DNA of 64,000 nt. It comes from Blasia pusilla. Lineage: Eukaryota > Marchantiophyta > Marchantiopsida > Blasiales. Every line of letters begins with the position of its first letter. Position 1 is the first letter of the stretch. Positions 21,063-34,846 of this stretch are shown piece after piece. Under the pieces are notes generated by a model. It did not search any database. It was not told the DNA's origin and saw nothing but the letters and a program-made list of their open reading frames with translations. Made by a program: the position numbers and the translations under genes. Location: contig CM114272.1 of assembly GCA_050084515.1 (NCBI GenBank), forward strand, positions 35,092,001-35,156,000, read 5' to 3'.

Positions 21063-24000
21063 CTAGTGTGATGGTGTGTATATGTAAAGATGGATAATGT
21101 TATTGTAAGTTGTGGATACATGATAGTGATATATGTTGTGTGACAAGGTGTATATCCATGAAAACTATCATGGTATAGTTGGACAAGAGTATGTTCTAAG
21201 TCTTAGTATATGAGTGGTTATATGTTGGGAGTGATCAATTGGCCTCCCTTTGTGACTCGGCGCACAAGTCACCCTTAGGGCTTTTTCATAACTTTTTGGA
21301 GGTTCTAGAGTTCCTTGTTTAGGTAGGAACTTATATGGATTGAGATGAAATGTGTACACAAGTGTCATCTTCTTAGGGCGTGGGTTGCCTTGAGAGGATT
21401 ATCTCTCCAGGCAAGCCTTTTGTTTCCACAATTGAGCCTTCCAAGCATAGACTAAGGCAGGGTGTTATGGGCGTGTTTTGGACCGGATTCCCTCACATTG
21501 AAGGTGGATTTGGTTTGATTGTTAGTGTTATCATGGAGAAAGGTTTGTTTCACATCTAATTTTCATTGTGTGGCCTCCTTGTGCAATTACATATGCACGT
21601 GATATGTATGTATGCAAAGTTACGTAATGGGTTATGTTAGTATATGTCTCGTATGCATGACAACAATATATGTAGCATAGTAATGTGTATGCACTCCATA
21701 GGTTTTTGGAGCCTGCAATAGAAATATTATGATTGTATTGTGCTATGAAAATGTTTGGCACATAATAGTGGTTGGCATTTGGAGTTCTAATGTATTAACA
21801 ATGTATATAGTCAACATATTGTTTGGATATGATTTTGTCTTACATGGTCGAATGGGGTTATTTCCAACTTGGTTGTGTTTCAAAACAAGTCTTTGTTTTC
21901 ATTTTTCGGATAAATTTACATGTTGACCAAGTCAATGGTCACCCATACCTATGTGAAGGCTACCAATTTTGGCTATATTCCAAATTGATAAAACATCAGT
22001 CAAAACTAGTGCAACAAAGCATGATATTATTGAAAAATGGGGTTCGAAATGAACAACTTTGCACAAAGATGGTTGTTTTCCACGAACCACAAGGGCGACG
22101 TTATGTTTGGAGAACTATTGCATGTGGACCCAACCATTCAGCTAGGCACACCAAGCAATGGAAATCGATCTCACGGTCATTCTAAACCTCATGTTTTGGA
22201 CGATGGGTTCTTACTAGTCGGAGCGATTGATCTTGGGCCGTGTGCAAGTACGGGGTAGGCAGAGTGGTTCTCAACATCCCACTCGCCACCTTCTTGATAT
22301 TCGGGGCTGATTCTTGCAAGCTGGCGTAGATTCAGGCCTATAGTTTTGATCCATCTACCCTCAGAGCATTCTGATTATGAGATTGTAGTTTAGATTGATC
22401 TGCCGACGCATTCTGGTTATGAGACAGCGATTGTGAGAAGGCAGAAGAGTCCGGTTGGAAGACTTCCAGAGCACCTACCATCGCCAAGAAGCGACTTCGC
22501 AGCATCTAAACTTCCATTGGGCGTTCAAACTTTGGACTTGCTTGGCCGTGGATTTAAGATTGGAGCCGAACGAACGGAGATAGGCCCGCTGACAACCTTA
22601 TAGCTTCGTGAACAGAGCTGGAGCGACACGGAGAAGCAGATACATGTTTGACTCGTTCGTATCTGTGCCGCGTGACTTGTCACAAGCATGTATCTGTGTC
22701 ACAAAGCCTACCTAGATGCAGGCGTATGCATCTTAGTTCCTGAGAAACAATACCACCTTTCCAGCAAATCCAATCACATTTCAAATGTCATGGTTCATGA
22801 AACAGTTCAGAGTCTTTGTATGATGGTTTAGTTCAGAGTGTCTCGACATAATTTGATTAGAACTTGTTTAAATCCTTGCTACAGTGGACCCCTTAGACAT
22901 CCACAATCCCCAATCAAACTTGTAAGATGCTGGCTTACATTAACTTGAAGATAACTTCCAAAAGCAAATGTGCACTGAATAGGTTGGATGAAAACAAAGA
23001 CTTCCCACTTCTTTATTACAGACTGTAAGTTCATTCTGTCCGTAACTCTAATAACACAGAGAAAAAGTTCAAGGCCATGCATATGAAAATACTCATCAAG
23101 TTCCCCATGAACTAGAAAACTTTCCAATATTGATCGTGTCGATTTCATGGTAAAACCGAGTTTCAATAAATGTTCGATCTCTCCTCAGAAGATGAGGCAT
23201 CGTCAAATCAATTTAGCAAATGATCTCCGAAAAGAATTAGAAGAAGGTCACTCCAAAATTCTTTTGGAAACCAAAATCATGAAACCATGGCCAACTGTGG
23301 TTTTGTTGAATTTCCATGGTCAAACAATTCTGATCGCCAATTGAACCAATGGAGAATAACTCTTCCGAACCTTTTCTAACTTCTTTAAAAGTTCATGTGC
23401 AAAATTACCTTGACAATGCCTCTTCTACTAAAAAGTAACCATATTTATTCAAAGCCGGTTTTAGCATGAAATCTACACAATCAGACATTGGAGATCTTTT
23501 AATCCATTCGAAATTTAATGAGCATTTTCATGTGATGGCTTTAGAAATGTAAAAAATATGTTTACAAGATGCATATTCCAAATCTCTCTCTCGGGGGTCT
23601 TCGGGCAAAGAAACTGAAGTCTAAATGACAAAAGTATACTATTCATACAAATATGCCATCCCACCCACAATCACCTATTTACTCTCATTAGCTATACCCA
23701 TCTTGAGTAGAAAGGGCGAACAAAACATTAATTACTCTAGTTCGGTCCACTATGAAAAAAACATCTACACCGAAGAATTTAGCTTCACAGGTTGCTGCTT
23801 GTAGATCTTACAATCTTCTCGGGGCCTTGACTAGAATGTCCACTTTGAGTTGTTTCTTCCTCTAGAAACTCCTCCTTGCAGTTATCCAAAAGAGATTCCT
23901 TTGAATATATACCTGATTGCTTACCTACAAAACCAATCACCATTAGATCACTGTACTACCCATCCAGCCACATTTTGATCCCAAGGAATATCGGTCAACA

Positions 24001-24708
24001 TTAGATTTCATGATAGGAGAACTAACTGACCACATCCATCCGATGTTCAGGTTTAGGAAACTTCTGAAAGTTCTGATGAGGGAAGGCCTGATGTTAACTC
24101 ACCCAAGCTTTGTTGATCCTTTACATCTTGAAGAATCTTCTTGCCCGCAGAGTACATCTCTTGGTCAACAGATTGGACAATCAAAAGAACTAGCATGAAG
24201 CTACGTCTCTGTGAAGTCGCCAATTCCTTCCCCCATGGTGTATCTTAGCTACATTCCTCCCCATGGAATATTTCACCCCACTTGAACTCAACACCTTGTC
24301 ATGAGTTGGATGCAACTATAATAAGAGTTTAACCTGTCTGTGGGTGATGATTGGCAGTTTTTTCGAAGAAAAACCAAGAGAAATGTGTAGACCTCCATAA
24401 ATGCAACCTTGGGACCAGCTGCCGGATGTGAATTCTGGTACCACCACCACCACGGCCCCATGAATGGAGGATCAAGGAGTTTACACCTTCACTTGTCATC
24501 CCCCTCTTTCCACTTCGTCTACAAAGTTGATCCCAAGTCTTTGATGTGAATATTCTCTCCGAACTCTTGGTGCCCCAGATTTTTAATTTGCTACCTAGGC
24601 AGAGTGGATTAGTCATCCATTATACAAAAACATGCTCCCATGTCCATGCATTCCAGAAGCATGCTCACATCCTGCCCACTTCTCCGCAGACCTCTGTACC
24701 AAATTTTC

Positions 24709-27700
24709 TCATAGACGTGAAGCCCGACTGAGCTCTAGTTTAGCAATAGTTCCAAGATGAACCTCGTCAGGACCATCTGCAAGGCGCAGAGTACGTGCAC
24801 TGGCCCACAGATGGGCAAGGGGAAAATCAGAACTCACACCAGCACCTCCATGAACTTGGATTGCCGCATCCAATATCTTAAGAGCTGTCCGTGGTGCTGC
24901 CACCTAAACAGCAAAATTCAAGAAGAACAAAAAATCAGATCTCTGGTATGAAAACATTACAAGTATGGGATATATCTAATGGGCACAGTAAGTGTTCACA
25001 AAATTGGCTCTTTCTAAAATCAGAAACTTCTGGGGAATGTTGTTCCAAACTCTGGAGGGTGCAATAGAGAATTTCATTTCAGGGATTGATTGTAACACAA
25101 AACATTGTGTCCTGACATAGACCCAAATAAATAAAGCCCTCAGGCAGTCTAAAATCAAAGATAAAGGACGCATATACTGCCCATATACCTTAGCCATTGC
25201 AAGGGCACCTCGAGCAACTTTATTGCCATGCAGATCCAGCTGATTGGCAGCATACAATACCAGAAGTCGTGTCTGTTCAATGTCAATACGGAACTGCAGA
25301 TAAAACAAATAAACCAAGAAGCTTCAGGCGTTCAGAGACCTGCTTCCTTGGAACATAGCATCAGGATACAAACACACCACGAATGATCCCTTGCATTCCT
25401 CGAGACTGAGATCAGATTTCACTACGTATGCATTCGAGAATAATGTGACACAAAAAGGATGAATATTCCCATTCACATATTCAATAGAACTGAACAGGTC
25501 CCCTAAGCACTGCCCTGAAGAGTCGAGAGCTGACCTCAGCAAGCTGCACTGTAAAGCCACCATGCTCAGCAAGATTTTTGCCAAACGCTTTCCGTCTTAG
25601 AGCTCGCTTCACCATCAAATCAAGTCCTCGTTCTGCTGCACCGACCAATCTCATGCAATGATGCAAACGTCCTGGTCCAAGTCTTCCCTGCAAGAATAAA
25701 GAAGACGAGATGAATAAATATATCTCCACAAAGAATAGAGGAAACCACCTATCTAAACAAATTGGAGGGTTTAAGTTTCCTAAAGGGGTAGGCATCACCA
25801 TGTCCCAGATTGTAAAAGGTAGGACAATATCGACCACATAGATGGTCAGGGGTATTACCTGAGCTATTTCAAATCCACGACCCTCTCCCAATAGGAGATT
25901 AGTAACTGGCACACGAACATTTTCAAAGACAATTTCTGCATGGCCATGTGGTGCATCATCAAAACCATACACATCCAAGGGTCGGACAATTGTGATGCCC
26001 GGTGTCTTCATGTCAACAAGAATCATCGATTGTTGTTTATGCAAAGATGCCTTTGGGTTTGTCTTCCCCTGGAAATTGCAAACAAACATCAACCCGCACT
26101 TAAAATATTCAGTCACTGCTTCGATGGCATATTGTGAAAGCTATGAAAATGAAAACCACTGAAAACTCAAATGCCAGTTGTCTTCACTAATTCTTTTCAC
26201 CTCACCACACATCTCCTCTGGACCATACAAAATAATAAACCACTCCTTCGCCAAGAGGCTCAGATGTTGCTACTGAACTATTTTGAAAGCTCACTTGAAT
26301 GTGGGCAACTACATACGTTTCATCTCTACCTACCATGACAATAAGCAACCGGCATCTTGGATCCATTGCACCACTTGTCCACCACTTTCGTCCATTTATC
26401 ACGTACTCATTTCCATCTCTGTGAGAAAGCAAAACATTATCTCCAAGAGAACCTACTATAGAAGTGGATTTGATATAAGGTTCACTCAAACCTCTGTAAG
26501 GGCTGCAAATTAAAAGGCGTGCTGAAGACATAAATGCAGAGCAATCAAGTAAGGAACAAACACTAAGCCTTCCAAACGATGAAACACTGTCCAAAACTAA
26601 TCCGCCATGTTCTTTAAATGTTTTTGCAGAGTTCAACACATGCATATTGCACAGATCTGAATATAACCCCAAGAAACAGATATTCAAACTCACCGAAATA
26701 TAGAGCACTGTATGTTTGTTGCATCAGAAGATGCCACATCTGGTTCTGTCATAGCAAACCCTGAACGTATTTTCCCTTCTAAAAGAGGTTTCAACCATAC
26801 TCTCTGCTGTTCAGGACTTCCATACCGCAACAGTACCTACACTCTCAACAGACCAAATATCATCCATCCACACTAAACAGATGGTCTGATTTCAAATTAA
26901 TCTTGGTTTACAGAAACCCACTGCAGACAGATACTGTGAAAAAAACAAATAAATACCTCCATATTGCCCGTATCGGGTGCATTGCAATTCAACAATTGAG
27001 GAGCCCAGATAGAATGACCCAATATTTGACAGACATGAGCATACTCCAGATTCGTTAAACCAGCTCCAACAAGGCGATTTGCATTACATTTTTTATCTGT
27101 AGAACTACCATCAAAGAGCACATCTGAAGCAAGTGCCGCACTGTCAGCCTGTCACAGTCAATTGCCAATAGTAAGTATTCATTTTTTGTAAACAAGCATC
27201 ACCCATATACAAGTATACCAAACAGAACAGAGGACAATAATATTACCGGTATCCATAGATTCCACAAACCACCAGCCTTGGCTACTTGCTTGAGGTTTTC
27301 TTCCAGAGGATGAATTGTCCAGCGGTGGTCTGACTGGGCTAACTTGACAAACTTCTCTTCGTTGGGATAGACATGCTTTTCCATAAATTCTAGAATCTGC
27401 TTGCAAAGTTCTTGCACTCGACTTGATGGCTCAAACCCTTGAATTTTTCCTTCAGTTCTCAACTGGGAATTGTCATCTGCACACAAAAAGTGTAATAATG
27501 TCAGCATAATTGGACCATCCACTGAACCCAAGACGATCACCCCAAAGAACAGCAACAAAAACTAATGAGAATAAAAATGGATAAAATTCAATACAACCCT
27601 AGAAAAGCTGCAGAGAAGTTGGAAGGGACCAAGAGGAGACTCTTACTAAGTGTAGAAAGTGGTAGAGGTGCCAAAACACCAGTAGAATGCATCACATCTG

Positions 27701-30700
27701 TTGCTACAGCTGAACAGTTCCTCAGTATCTCTGCTAATGAGTCATTCATCTGTGCGGAGGAGTTTCCCTGCATGCATGATCACCCGGACAAACCATATCA
27801 GTAATCCCTTTCATCTGACCTTGATGTGGAATATAATCAGAACTCATGATACAAGAACGTGCAATTGGGAACTTCACAAAATCATCACCAGGCCAAATGT
27901 CTTTTGGTATTGTGTTTGGCTGAACTGACATAAACCACACTGCTAAGGGAAGCCCCTACTTGTTTGATCAGTGAGATGGTCCTAAAAATCGTAGTCATAC
28001 TGAAATACGAACCTCTACCCTGACACCATTAAGGTGATTCCCACTCCAAATGAACTTCCTACATCATCTTTAAAGTATGTGTGTAGAAATTCTACCTGTA
28101 ACATGCGTTTGTAAACTCCAGTCCAAATAGCAATGCACCGGAAAAAAGATAAAGCTGTATAGAATTTCCATGATGACGCTGGCCACGGTACTCCCTGCAC
28201 TCAAGCAATGGGCAATATTAGGGAATAACACGAGATCCATATTCTTACAAGAATTGCCCTGAAAGACAAATCACTTTTGAACAGAAGGTCGGGACCTATT
28301 CTGCTAGCAAGCACACTGTCTTGGTGCAAATTAAAGATAAATTAGTTTATTGAAGTCAGAATCTCCTCAATTCTATGGAGCCAAATAGATACATGGTGAT
28401 GAAACATAACCCACAAGAATTGCCTCCGAACAAACACCATGTCTATGTGCAAATTAAAGAATATTAGTTTATTGAAATCAGAATCTCCTCAATTCTATGG
28501 AGCCAAATAGACACATGGTGATGAAACATGACCCACATGCAAAGGTATTCAAATAAATAGATCAGGACAAGTAAAGACTAACCGTTCCATGACAATATTG
28601 CACAAGGTACTCCTCGAGAGTGGGAATTCCAACTGAGCGGCCTGATTTGAAAGCATACGCAGGAGGCAACTTGCACTTAGCATCCATATATGGCTGCAAA
28701 ATTTTAACCAACATCAGAATATCGTCCATGAAATTGGTGTCTTTTAATAACTGAAGTGGGCCCAAACAGGCATTTCCACTACAGAAAGTGCCAATTTCTA
28801 ATCCTCACAGCTGTTTCTGGCTTACGATTTGCCACCCAGTACCATTTGTGCCTGGTTAACCTCAAATTTACCAAGCTAAAGCTTGAAATCAGACATGCAA
28901 AAACTCATCCCTTAAAGTCATAACACAAAACATACACCTGCTGGTTACAACTTCAGCTTACCAAGCAGTTGTAGGCAAGGTCAGCCATCTGATTTCCCAG
29001 AGTTGACAGTTCCCAATCGATCACAGCAACAACCCTGGGCTGATGGTTCCACGGTAGATGAAAGATTTAACAACTATGTTAGTGCTTCAAGAAGCATCTT
29101 TCTTATGCAGGAGGTTGTGGAACTTTCTACATCCATGAGGCTCATCAATACCAGTCCACTAGAAGGTTCTCTTTTGTCTTTGATTGGACTACAATAACGT
29201 CACTGCAGATATCTATGGCATTCTGGATGCTAAGAATGAACCTGCTTACATAGTTCCTCCTGATGAAAGGTATGATTTGTACATCCAGTTATTGTGCGCT
29301 TTTTTCTAGAATCATAGTTTAAGGCTGAAAAATAATAATCACTACAGAACCAGAACCAGGACTCACTACCCTCTCCTCACAGTACCTCTGAAGGATGAAA
29401 GATAAGATTGTCCAGTTTGAAGTCTCCGTGGATGATTCCTGATAAGGCTCCGGCTTGAGAATCTTCTGCTGGTATGTGATCCCTCAACCATTCAGCCAAT
29501 CTCAACACATTTGGATCTTGAGATGGATTACCATCTGCTGTACTTCCATGATACTGGCTAATCCACCTTTTCACCTGAGGAAAAGGCGCAGGAAAATTTT
29601 AGAAGCACACTTCTAAAAGGTATAAAAGAAAGGAGTGACAGATTGCACTGACAATACAAGATCTTTCAAAAAGCTGCCGCGAAGAATCTAAATTAAGAGA
29701 AAGAACCTAGGGTAGTTCTGGAACTCACCTGTCTTTTGCAGTAGTTGTCCCGTCGACCATACTTACTCAAGCCAACAGCATCAACATCAACATTGTGAAT
29801 GGCTGCTAAAGTCCTTCCCATGGACATATAGATCAACTTCCGTTGTTCTGGCTCAACTCCCTGAATACAGATTACGAATATTAAATCCTCTTATTAAAGG
29901 ACAGAGAGGAAAGGGAGAACCTCCACTTGCTTAGAGTCAGACTCATACAAAACTATGATTTCTTGTGCTACAATCCAGAGGCCACTACTCCTATATTTCC
30001 AGAGCGCCTGGTGAACTCTCGGACTAAGAGAGGTAGATAATCTGCTTCTCTATCAATGCTTCTACGATTTGAAAGGTGCTGAAAGGTGCAGTGCAGTCCC
30101 TATCCTAGATCGACACTCGGCAACATCCTGTCATTCTCATAAGAAAAGTTGAATCTCACAATCCTAAAACTGACAAAGAGACCAGATTCCCTGCTGCAGA
30201 TAAGATAAGGTCAGCAAGTGAGGACATTTTACGATTTACTCCTTTCTTGGAAGTACCAGCTAAACACACCGTAGGTTTATCATGTCCTAAAGAACTTATC
30301 TAGTAGAATATCTTAATAAAATACGCAGAAAATTTGAGCTCTTGGCAAGACTTGAAAAATTCATAGTAGTTGATAGAAAAAGAAAAAACCAATTAAGTGT
30401 AGAACAGGTCTTACAGGCAAGCTGGGATCCACAAATACACGGCCCTCAACATGCTCCATCACAAAAAAGATTGTCCCAATCACAGAGGGATCCATGCAGA
30501 GACAGTAGACAATTGGTACTGGTACATCTGTCTTAGCAAGGGCACCTAAAATCTGCAAAAGTTCACACAAGGTCAGGAGACTATCAACCTAACTAACTCC
30601 ACATTAACCACCTATACAGAACTCTGATACCTTTCCTACACCCATTGTTCTTCAACTTTGAGATAAATCAGAATAGAAAACAGATAAATGTACTACACCT

Positions 30701-31490
30701 AGCTCGATTTACTCTTCCTGTGGATTGCTACCATCCATTTCCCCACACACATTGACTCACAATCAAGTCTTGACAAGAAACGTGACTTATCTTTCCAAAG
30801 AAGTTGAACTGTTTCTTTTCAGCCAGATAGTACAAGCTCAGACTACTCAAATAGTGTGGAGATGCACTTTTGCAATCATTTGTCATCCCAAATATTTTGA
30901 CGACTCCGACTACCTGGTATTCCCGATCAACAGCATGGGCAGATGGCAGGAGCACACCGGGAGGTTTCTTGCGAAGAACATAGCGCTTTGAGCCTTCTCC
31001 ACTTCTGATCTCCAGCAAGAATGTAGGATTTGACTGACCATGCCCAAACTGTGCACAGAATCAATCAACAAAGCAACTCTCAGAATTTAAGTGGAAACTC
31101 TACTTTCACTTTCTGCGTATTTAGATACCCAGATACATGTTCTATGGTAAATGACAGTGAAGTTGTGAGCTTTGCATGATCTGACGATGCATTGAACAGG
31201 CTTTCCAAGGACCCTTCTGCCAAATGCACATGTGATCGGATCTCAACTTGACTGTTGATTCTTTCGTCTTTACTTAAGCTACCAGTAGCCACTGTCAGGA
31301 GTGCTTGAAAGTATAAAACCCATCATCTCTCGTCTACATATTCCAAACAATGTCGCACCTGTTTAACATTAAGTTTTGGATCTCGTGGAAAATCTGAAAT
31401 GTTGGCTTGCAAATACTTGAGGAGTGACTGCGTATCAAAAAGATGTGAAGGGTGTACTTCTCTGACCACGCTTGATGTAGAGACTGCCAT
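24709..31490 (-). CDS. IBR3: IBR3-type acyl-CoA dehydrogenase with N-terminal kinase-like (APH) domain
   Basis: Seventeen coding exons, all with GT-AG introns and consistent phase, give 815 residues, close to Arabidopsis IBR3: 31359-31490, 30914-31048, 30415-30552, 29729-29860, 29386-29574, 28962-29039, 28583-28693, 28096-28194, 27647-27767, 27247-27476, 26957-27148, 26694-26836, 26334-26418, 25859-26068, 25535-25687, 25189-25293, 24709-24903. Residues ~45-335 form an aminoglycoside-phosphotransferase-like domain with HGDFKLDN at 228-235 and IDWE at 249-252. Residues ~390-815 form the FAD-dependent acyl-CoA dehydrogenase ([61 protein letters not shown]). The C-terminus is SRL, a PTS1-type signal, so a peroxisomal location is expected, as for the Arabidopsis enzyme that acts in indole-3-butyric acid beta-oxidation. 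The substrate here is inferred from homology. Animal ACAD10/11 share this architecture. Confidence 0.96.
28325..28540. repeat. Tandem duplication inside IBR3 intron 7, period about 122 bp
   Basis: Two copies beginning GTGCAAATTAAAGA (28325 and 28447) both contain ATTAGTTTATTGAA, CAGAATCTCCTCAATTCTATGG and ACATGGTGATGAAACAT. The duplication lies between exons 7 and 8 and leaves the splice sites untouched. The copies are about 90% alike by eye. Confidence 0.85.
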
Positions 31491-32400
31491 CTTAACCTAC
31501 TTGAGCAACAATCAGATTAGCCACTTCTCAAAAATCTATCAGAAGCACAGTTCTACTGGAACGAGTCCACAATAAACGAAATTACTACCAAGAAGGTACG
31601 TGAACTAAAATTGATGCATTTGAGAAGACGCCAGTCGATGGTAACTCCCCAACCAGCAAGCTTACACTTCTACTGAACACGGCAACTAGGAGACCAGGAT
31701 TACATTTCGGAGTTGATAAGTAGTATGCAATTCCAGCTTCTTTCTTGATATCTGATTGCTACAAGCAGACTATTTCTCATCATGCATCAGAAACGATTAG
31801 TTGTCCAAAGCGTGCCCAAGTTCGAGATTGACAACACTTGCACACGCAAACCGTCAATCTCGAACAAGAGCCAGATCAGGCAATCGATGTACCGCCACTC
31901 CCTCCCTCTGAAGCCGACGGACGGACCTAAACCACCATCGGTACAAGAAGCAACACGACGATTCTCCCAGATTGCATCGGCACGTACCTTATCACAACAA
32001 CTAAGCGCATGAATAAACTCGTACCTCTTTCCCAAACTCTCGCAAAACACTACCGCTCAATCGGCAACACGACTCTCCTCCATGGTCTCTGCACCGGCAC
32101 CGGCACAGGCACCGTCCGGCACGCGACCTTGACGCTCCCGTGCTTCATCCAACGAGACTACCACAAAAGCTCAAGCAGTCGTCGCCCATTCACCGAAGCC
32201 TAACATGTCCGGTCAATCTGGACTTCTCTCCACCAACTCTCGGCATCTCTCGTCTGCTCCGCGTACATTCATCTCCTCCACACCTTTTCAGCTGTAGCTT
32301 CGGGACACGACTGAGTTCATCCGATCCGTATCTTCCTCTACCGATTCTCGACACGCGTCTCGACTCGATATTGTGTGCGGCCCTTTCTTTCAAAATTAGT
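31491..32400 (-). promoter_or_regulatory. Probable 5' leader, leader intron and promoter region of IBR3
   Basis: On the minus strand a good donor, AAG then GTACGTG, occurs at 31988/31987. A possible acceptor lies shortly before the start codon (GCTCAAG at about 31500). This suggests a ~480-bp intron in the 5' untranslated leader, with a non-coding first exon in the more GC-rich stretch 31988-32350. That stretch carries CGGCAC repeats near 32095. The transcription start is not visible. Confidence 0.45.
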
Positions 32401-32876
32401 AATTGATTAAATATGTGCGAAGGACACGTGGATATATTAAATGCTGAACAGAAAATTTGGAAGTATATGGAGCTTAACTGATAAATAAAAGGCACAGAAA
32501 GGGATTTTGAAAGATTACATGCAAACCAATATGCGGCCTAATTTTAGGGTTTTGAGTCTTATAATGTAGGAGTTTGGAAACACTAATAGTCGGGAGTAAC
32601 ACAGCACGAATCGGATTCCGATTTGGGAGTAGGGATAGGGGGTAATACATAGCGAGATCTTGAGTAATACGGCGCGCCCGTATGTTTGGAGGGTCGGAGA
32701 ACATTGGAGAATACGAATCGATTCGGGACACGGCTAAAGAAGTCTAGGAATATACAATTTTGTACCGTAATAATGGAAGAACTAATTCTAGCACGAATGC
32801 CAACATCAGACTGTTACAAAACTCATATCCTAGGGTCCAGAAGTGTGTAGAATAACTTGTTGTGCACTTGCAACCG

Positions 32877-33300
32877 ACTTCTTGTAGGGGCCGAAAGTTT
32901 TTAAAAAAATCTTCGATTTAAATCCATATATGATGGGTTATAGAAATCCTCCTCCATTGTTGACACCTTACTATACTAGGGTGATATCAAATTTTAAAAA
33001 CTTTCGATTATCATTTCTCTCTCTCATTTAATTAATTTACTCTCTTAATTGAATTCCCTTTCTTAAGTAACATGTGTCAACTTCGTAAGAACCTTTAGAG
33101 GACAAGTGTCAACATAAGAAGGGATTTTGAAAGATTATATACAAAATAATGCTTTCCCATTTTATTTTTTTTAAATCCACATAGGATAGGTTAGAGAAAT
33201 CCTCCTTTGTTGTTGACACCTTCCTATGCAAGGATGATCATCAAATTTAAAAAACCCCCAATTATCATTTCCCTTCCTCATTTAATTTACTCTCTTAAAT

Positions 33301-33362
<62 letters not shown>

Positions 33363-33410
33363 ACACACACAATGTGACATGTATCAAAGCCGTAAGAACC
33401 CTTAGAAGAC
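32877..33410. repeat. Diverged tandem duplication, period about 252 bp
   Basis: The two copies share AAATCCATAT/AAATCCACAT, GAAATCCTCCT (32943 and 33195), TTGTTGACACCTT, TTATCATTTC, TCATTTAAT, TTTACTCTCTTAA and CGTAAGAACC. The phrase GGGATTTTGAAAGATTA also recurs at 32501 and 33123. Non-coding; ends not defined. Confidence 0.7.
33304..33370. repeat. Long (CT)n microsatellite followed by (CA)n
   Basis: About 26 CT units with no interruption, then a short CACACACA run. It lies in the second copy of the 252-bp duplication and is absent from the first copy, where only TCTCTCTC is present. Confidence 0.95.
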
Positions 33411-33639
33411 AACTATCAACACATGAGGAGGGTTTCCTCTAGTCTTATCCAATTTTAATTACATAGATGTATTCTTCTCCAAACTAATACTAACCCTATT
33501 CCTAACATTCTAGTTAACAGGTTGAGCAATTTATAGAAACGTCACTTATAAGTATCCACTTACTAAAATTTAGGTGAACCTAAATTATAAATATCCACTT
33601 ACTCTAAGCTAAAGGTTCTATTGGTACAAGTATGGAGGC

Positions 33640-33816
33640 ATGCGTTGTTTCTCGAGTGCGGTAGGCACCATAGATCTAGATGACTTCATCCAGGAGTTCG
33701 ACACGTGGTGCGATTTCCACGAAATACTGACCCCGACACGGTTCAACCCTTTCATGGCATGGAAGAGGTTGTTCCAACACTTGGAGGGTCCACCGATGGG
33801 TTATGACACCCTATAA
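33640..33816 (+). pseudogene. Ty3/gypsy gag fragment
   Basis: A 58-codon open frame contains a retrotransposon-gag-like stretch (LDDFIQEFDTWCDFHEI and FNPFMAWKRLFQHLEGPP) that ends in a stop. The upstream and downstream reading is closed. The pattern of aromatic and acidic residues around a W-C-D core resembles the capsid region of plant gypsy Gag proteins. The fragment is isolated, 0.7 kb left of the copia/gypsy stack, and may belong to another decayed element. Confidence 0.5.
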
Positions 33817-34521
33817 AATTGGATAGGCCGCATACTTGAAGTTCTTTTTTGAGATTTATGTTTATTCACATGATGTTTGTGCTATGCACGAGTGAGGGGA
33901 AAAGTTTTTTTAGCATCCTTGATCTAACTCGCCATCTAAATATATTTCAGATGACATTTTATCAATTCTTCTATTATTTTCAGGCAAGAGAAAATTAATA
34001 AGTAACTAACGAAATATAAACACGACGATATGTAAATAAAAGAAAAGGCTTAGCATGGTTTTGAAGAGAATTCTAGAAGATGTCTTGAAATTTTAATTTA
34101 TATTCATGGTTGGATGTAATGGCTTAAAAAGAGGTTAGAAACGGTTGAGTTTGGAACTTGATGGCCACGCGAAGTATGCATGAGGCTTAGAGAAGATAAA
34201 ATCTTGCCACAAGTTTTACGCAATTTTGTTATGAACGATTTGTAGTATAGTATTTGAAGTTGGCATAGAAGAAAGCTACAAAAGAGTGTAGTACTAAATG
34301 AATAGTTGAGTTGGATTATAGTTCCTGAAAATGTAGCACGAGGTCTGGTTACACAACATCAATGGGCTAATGGATTTCAACAACAAAGATTTTTTATAGA
34401 AGAAGAACGAACAAAAAAACATCAATACTTGGTAGTTTGGAAGTTTACTAATACTTTCATGTTAAAGTTAAAAATTTACAAAACATTTAGTACATAATAT
34501 TTTATCCAGTGAAAGGGAATA

Positions 34522-34834
34522 TATTAAAGATTGAGTTATAGTCAAGCTCATCTAATACCCAAATTGTTATATTTGGTACTCACACGAAGTAGGGAAGCTT
34601 AATCTTGATTAAGCAATTAAGCACGATTATCTTAACTTGGGTTAGTTAATCACAATTAGTCTAGCTCAAGACTATGGTTAACATTAGATTAAGGGTTGCT
34701 TGTACATACCCTATTTAATTGAGAAGTGGACCATCCTCCACTTATTCTCTCATTGCAAAATTTCGTTCTCCATGGTGGTGTATGAATGTGAGAGTCGTAT
34801 CCCACCAGCAATGCTTCTTTAGTAGTTTTCTACT
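34522..34834 (+). repeat. 5' LTR of the nested copia element
   Basis: Aligns with 46489-46794 from TATTRAAGA through TTTTCTAC. Shared blocks include GAGTTATAGTCAAGCTCATC, TTTGGTACTCA, GCTTGTACATACCCTAT and ACCATCCTCCACT. A primer-site variant, TCGTATTAGAGC, follows directly at 34835-34846. The canonical TG start is TA in both LTRs. Confidence 0.85.
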
Positions 34835-34846
34835 TCGTATTAGAGC
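34835..34846 (+). promoter_or_regulatory. Decayed primer binding site of the nested copia element
   Basis: TCGTATTAGAGC abuts the 5' LTR and differs by two bases from the usual TGGTATCAGAGC initiator Met-tRNA primer site. Confidence 0.75.

Larger units (their letters stand above)
18843..24708. other. Intergenic region between EG16 and IBR3; no supported gene
   Basis: 18843-19790 is of mixed composition and probably includes the EG16 trailer. 19790-24700 is mostly AT-rich with short open frames only. Apart from a retroelement priming site near 20736 and a tandem duplication at 20881-21062, I see no structured feature. Small near-repeats such as GCATTCTGATTATGAGA near 22366 and 22418 are present. 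Confidence 0.55.
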
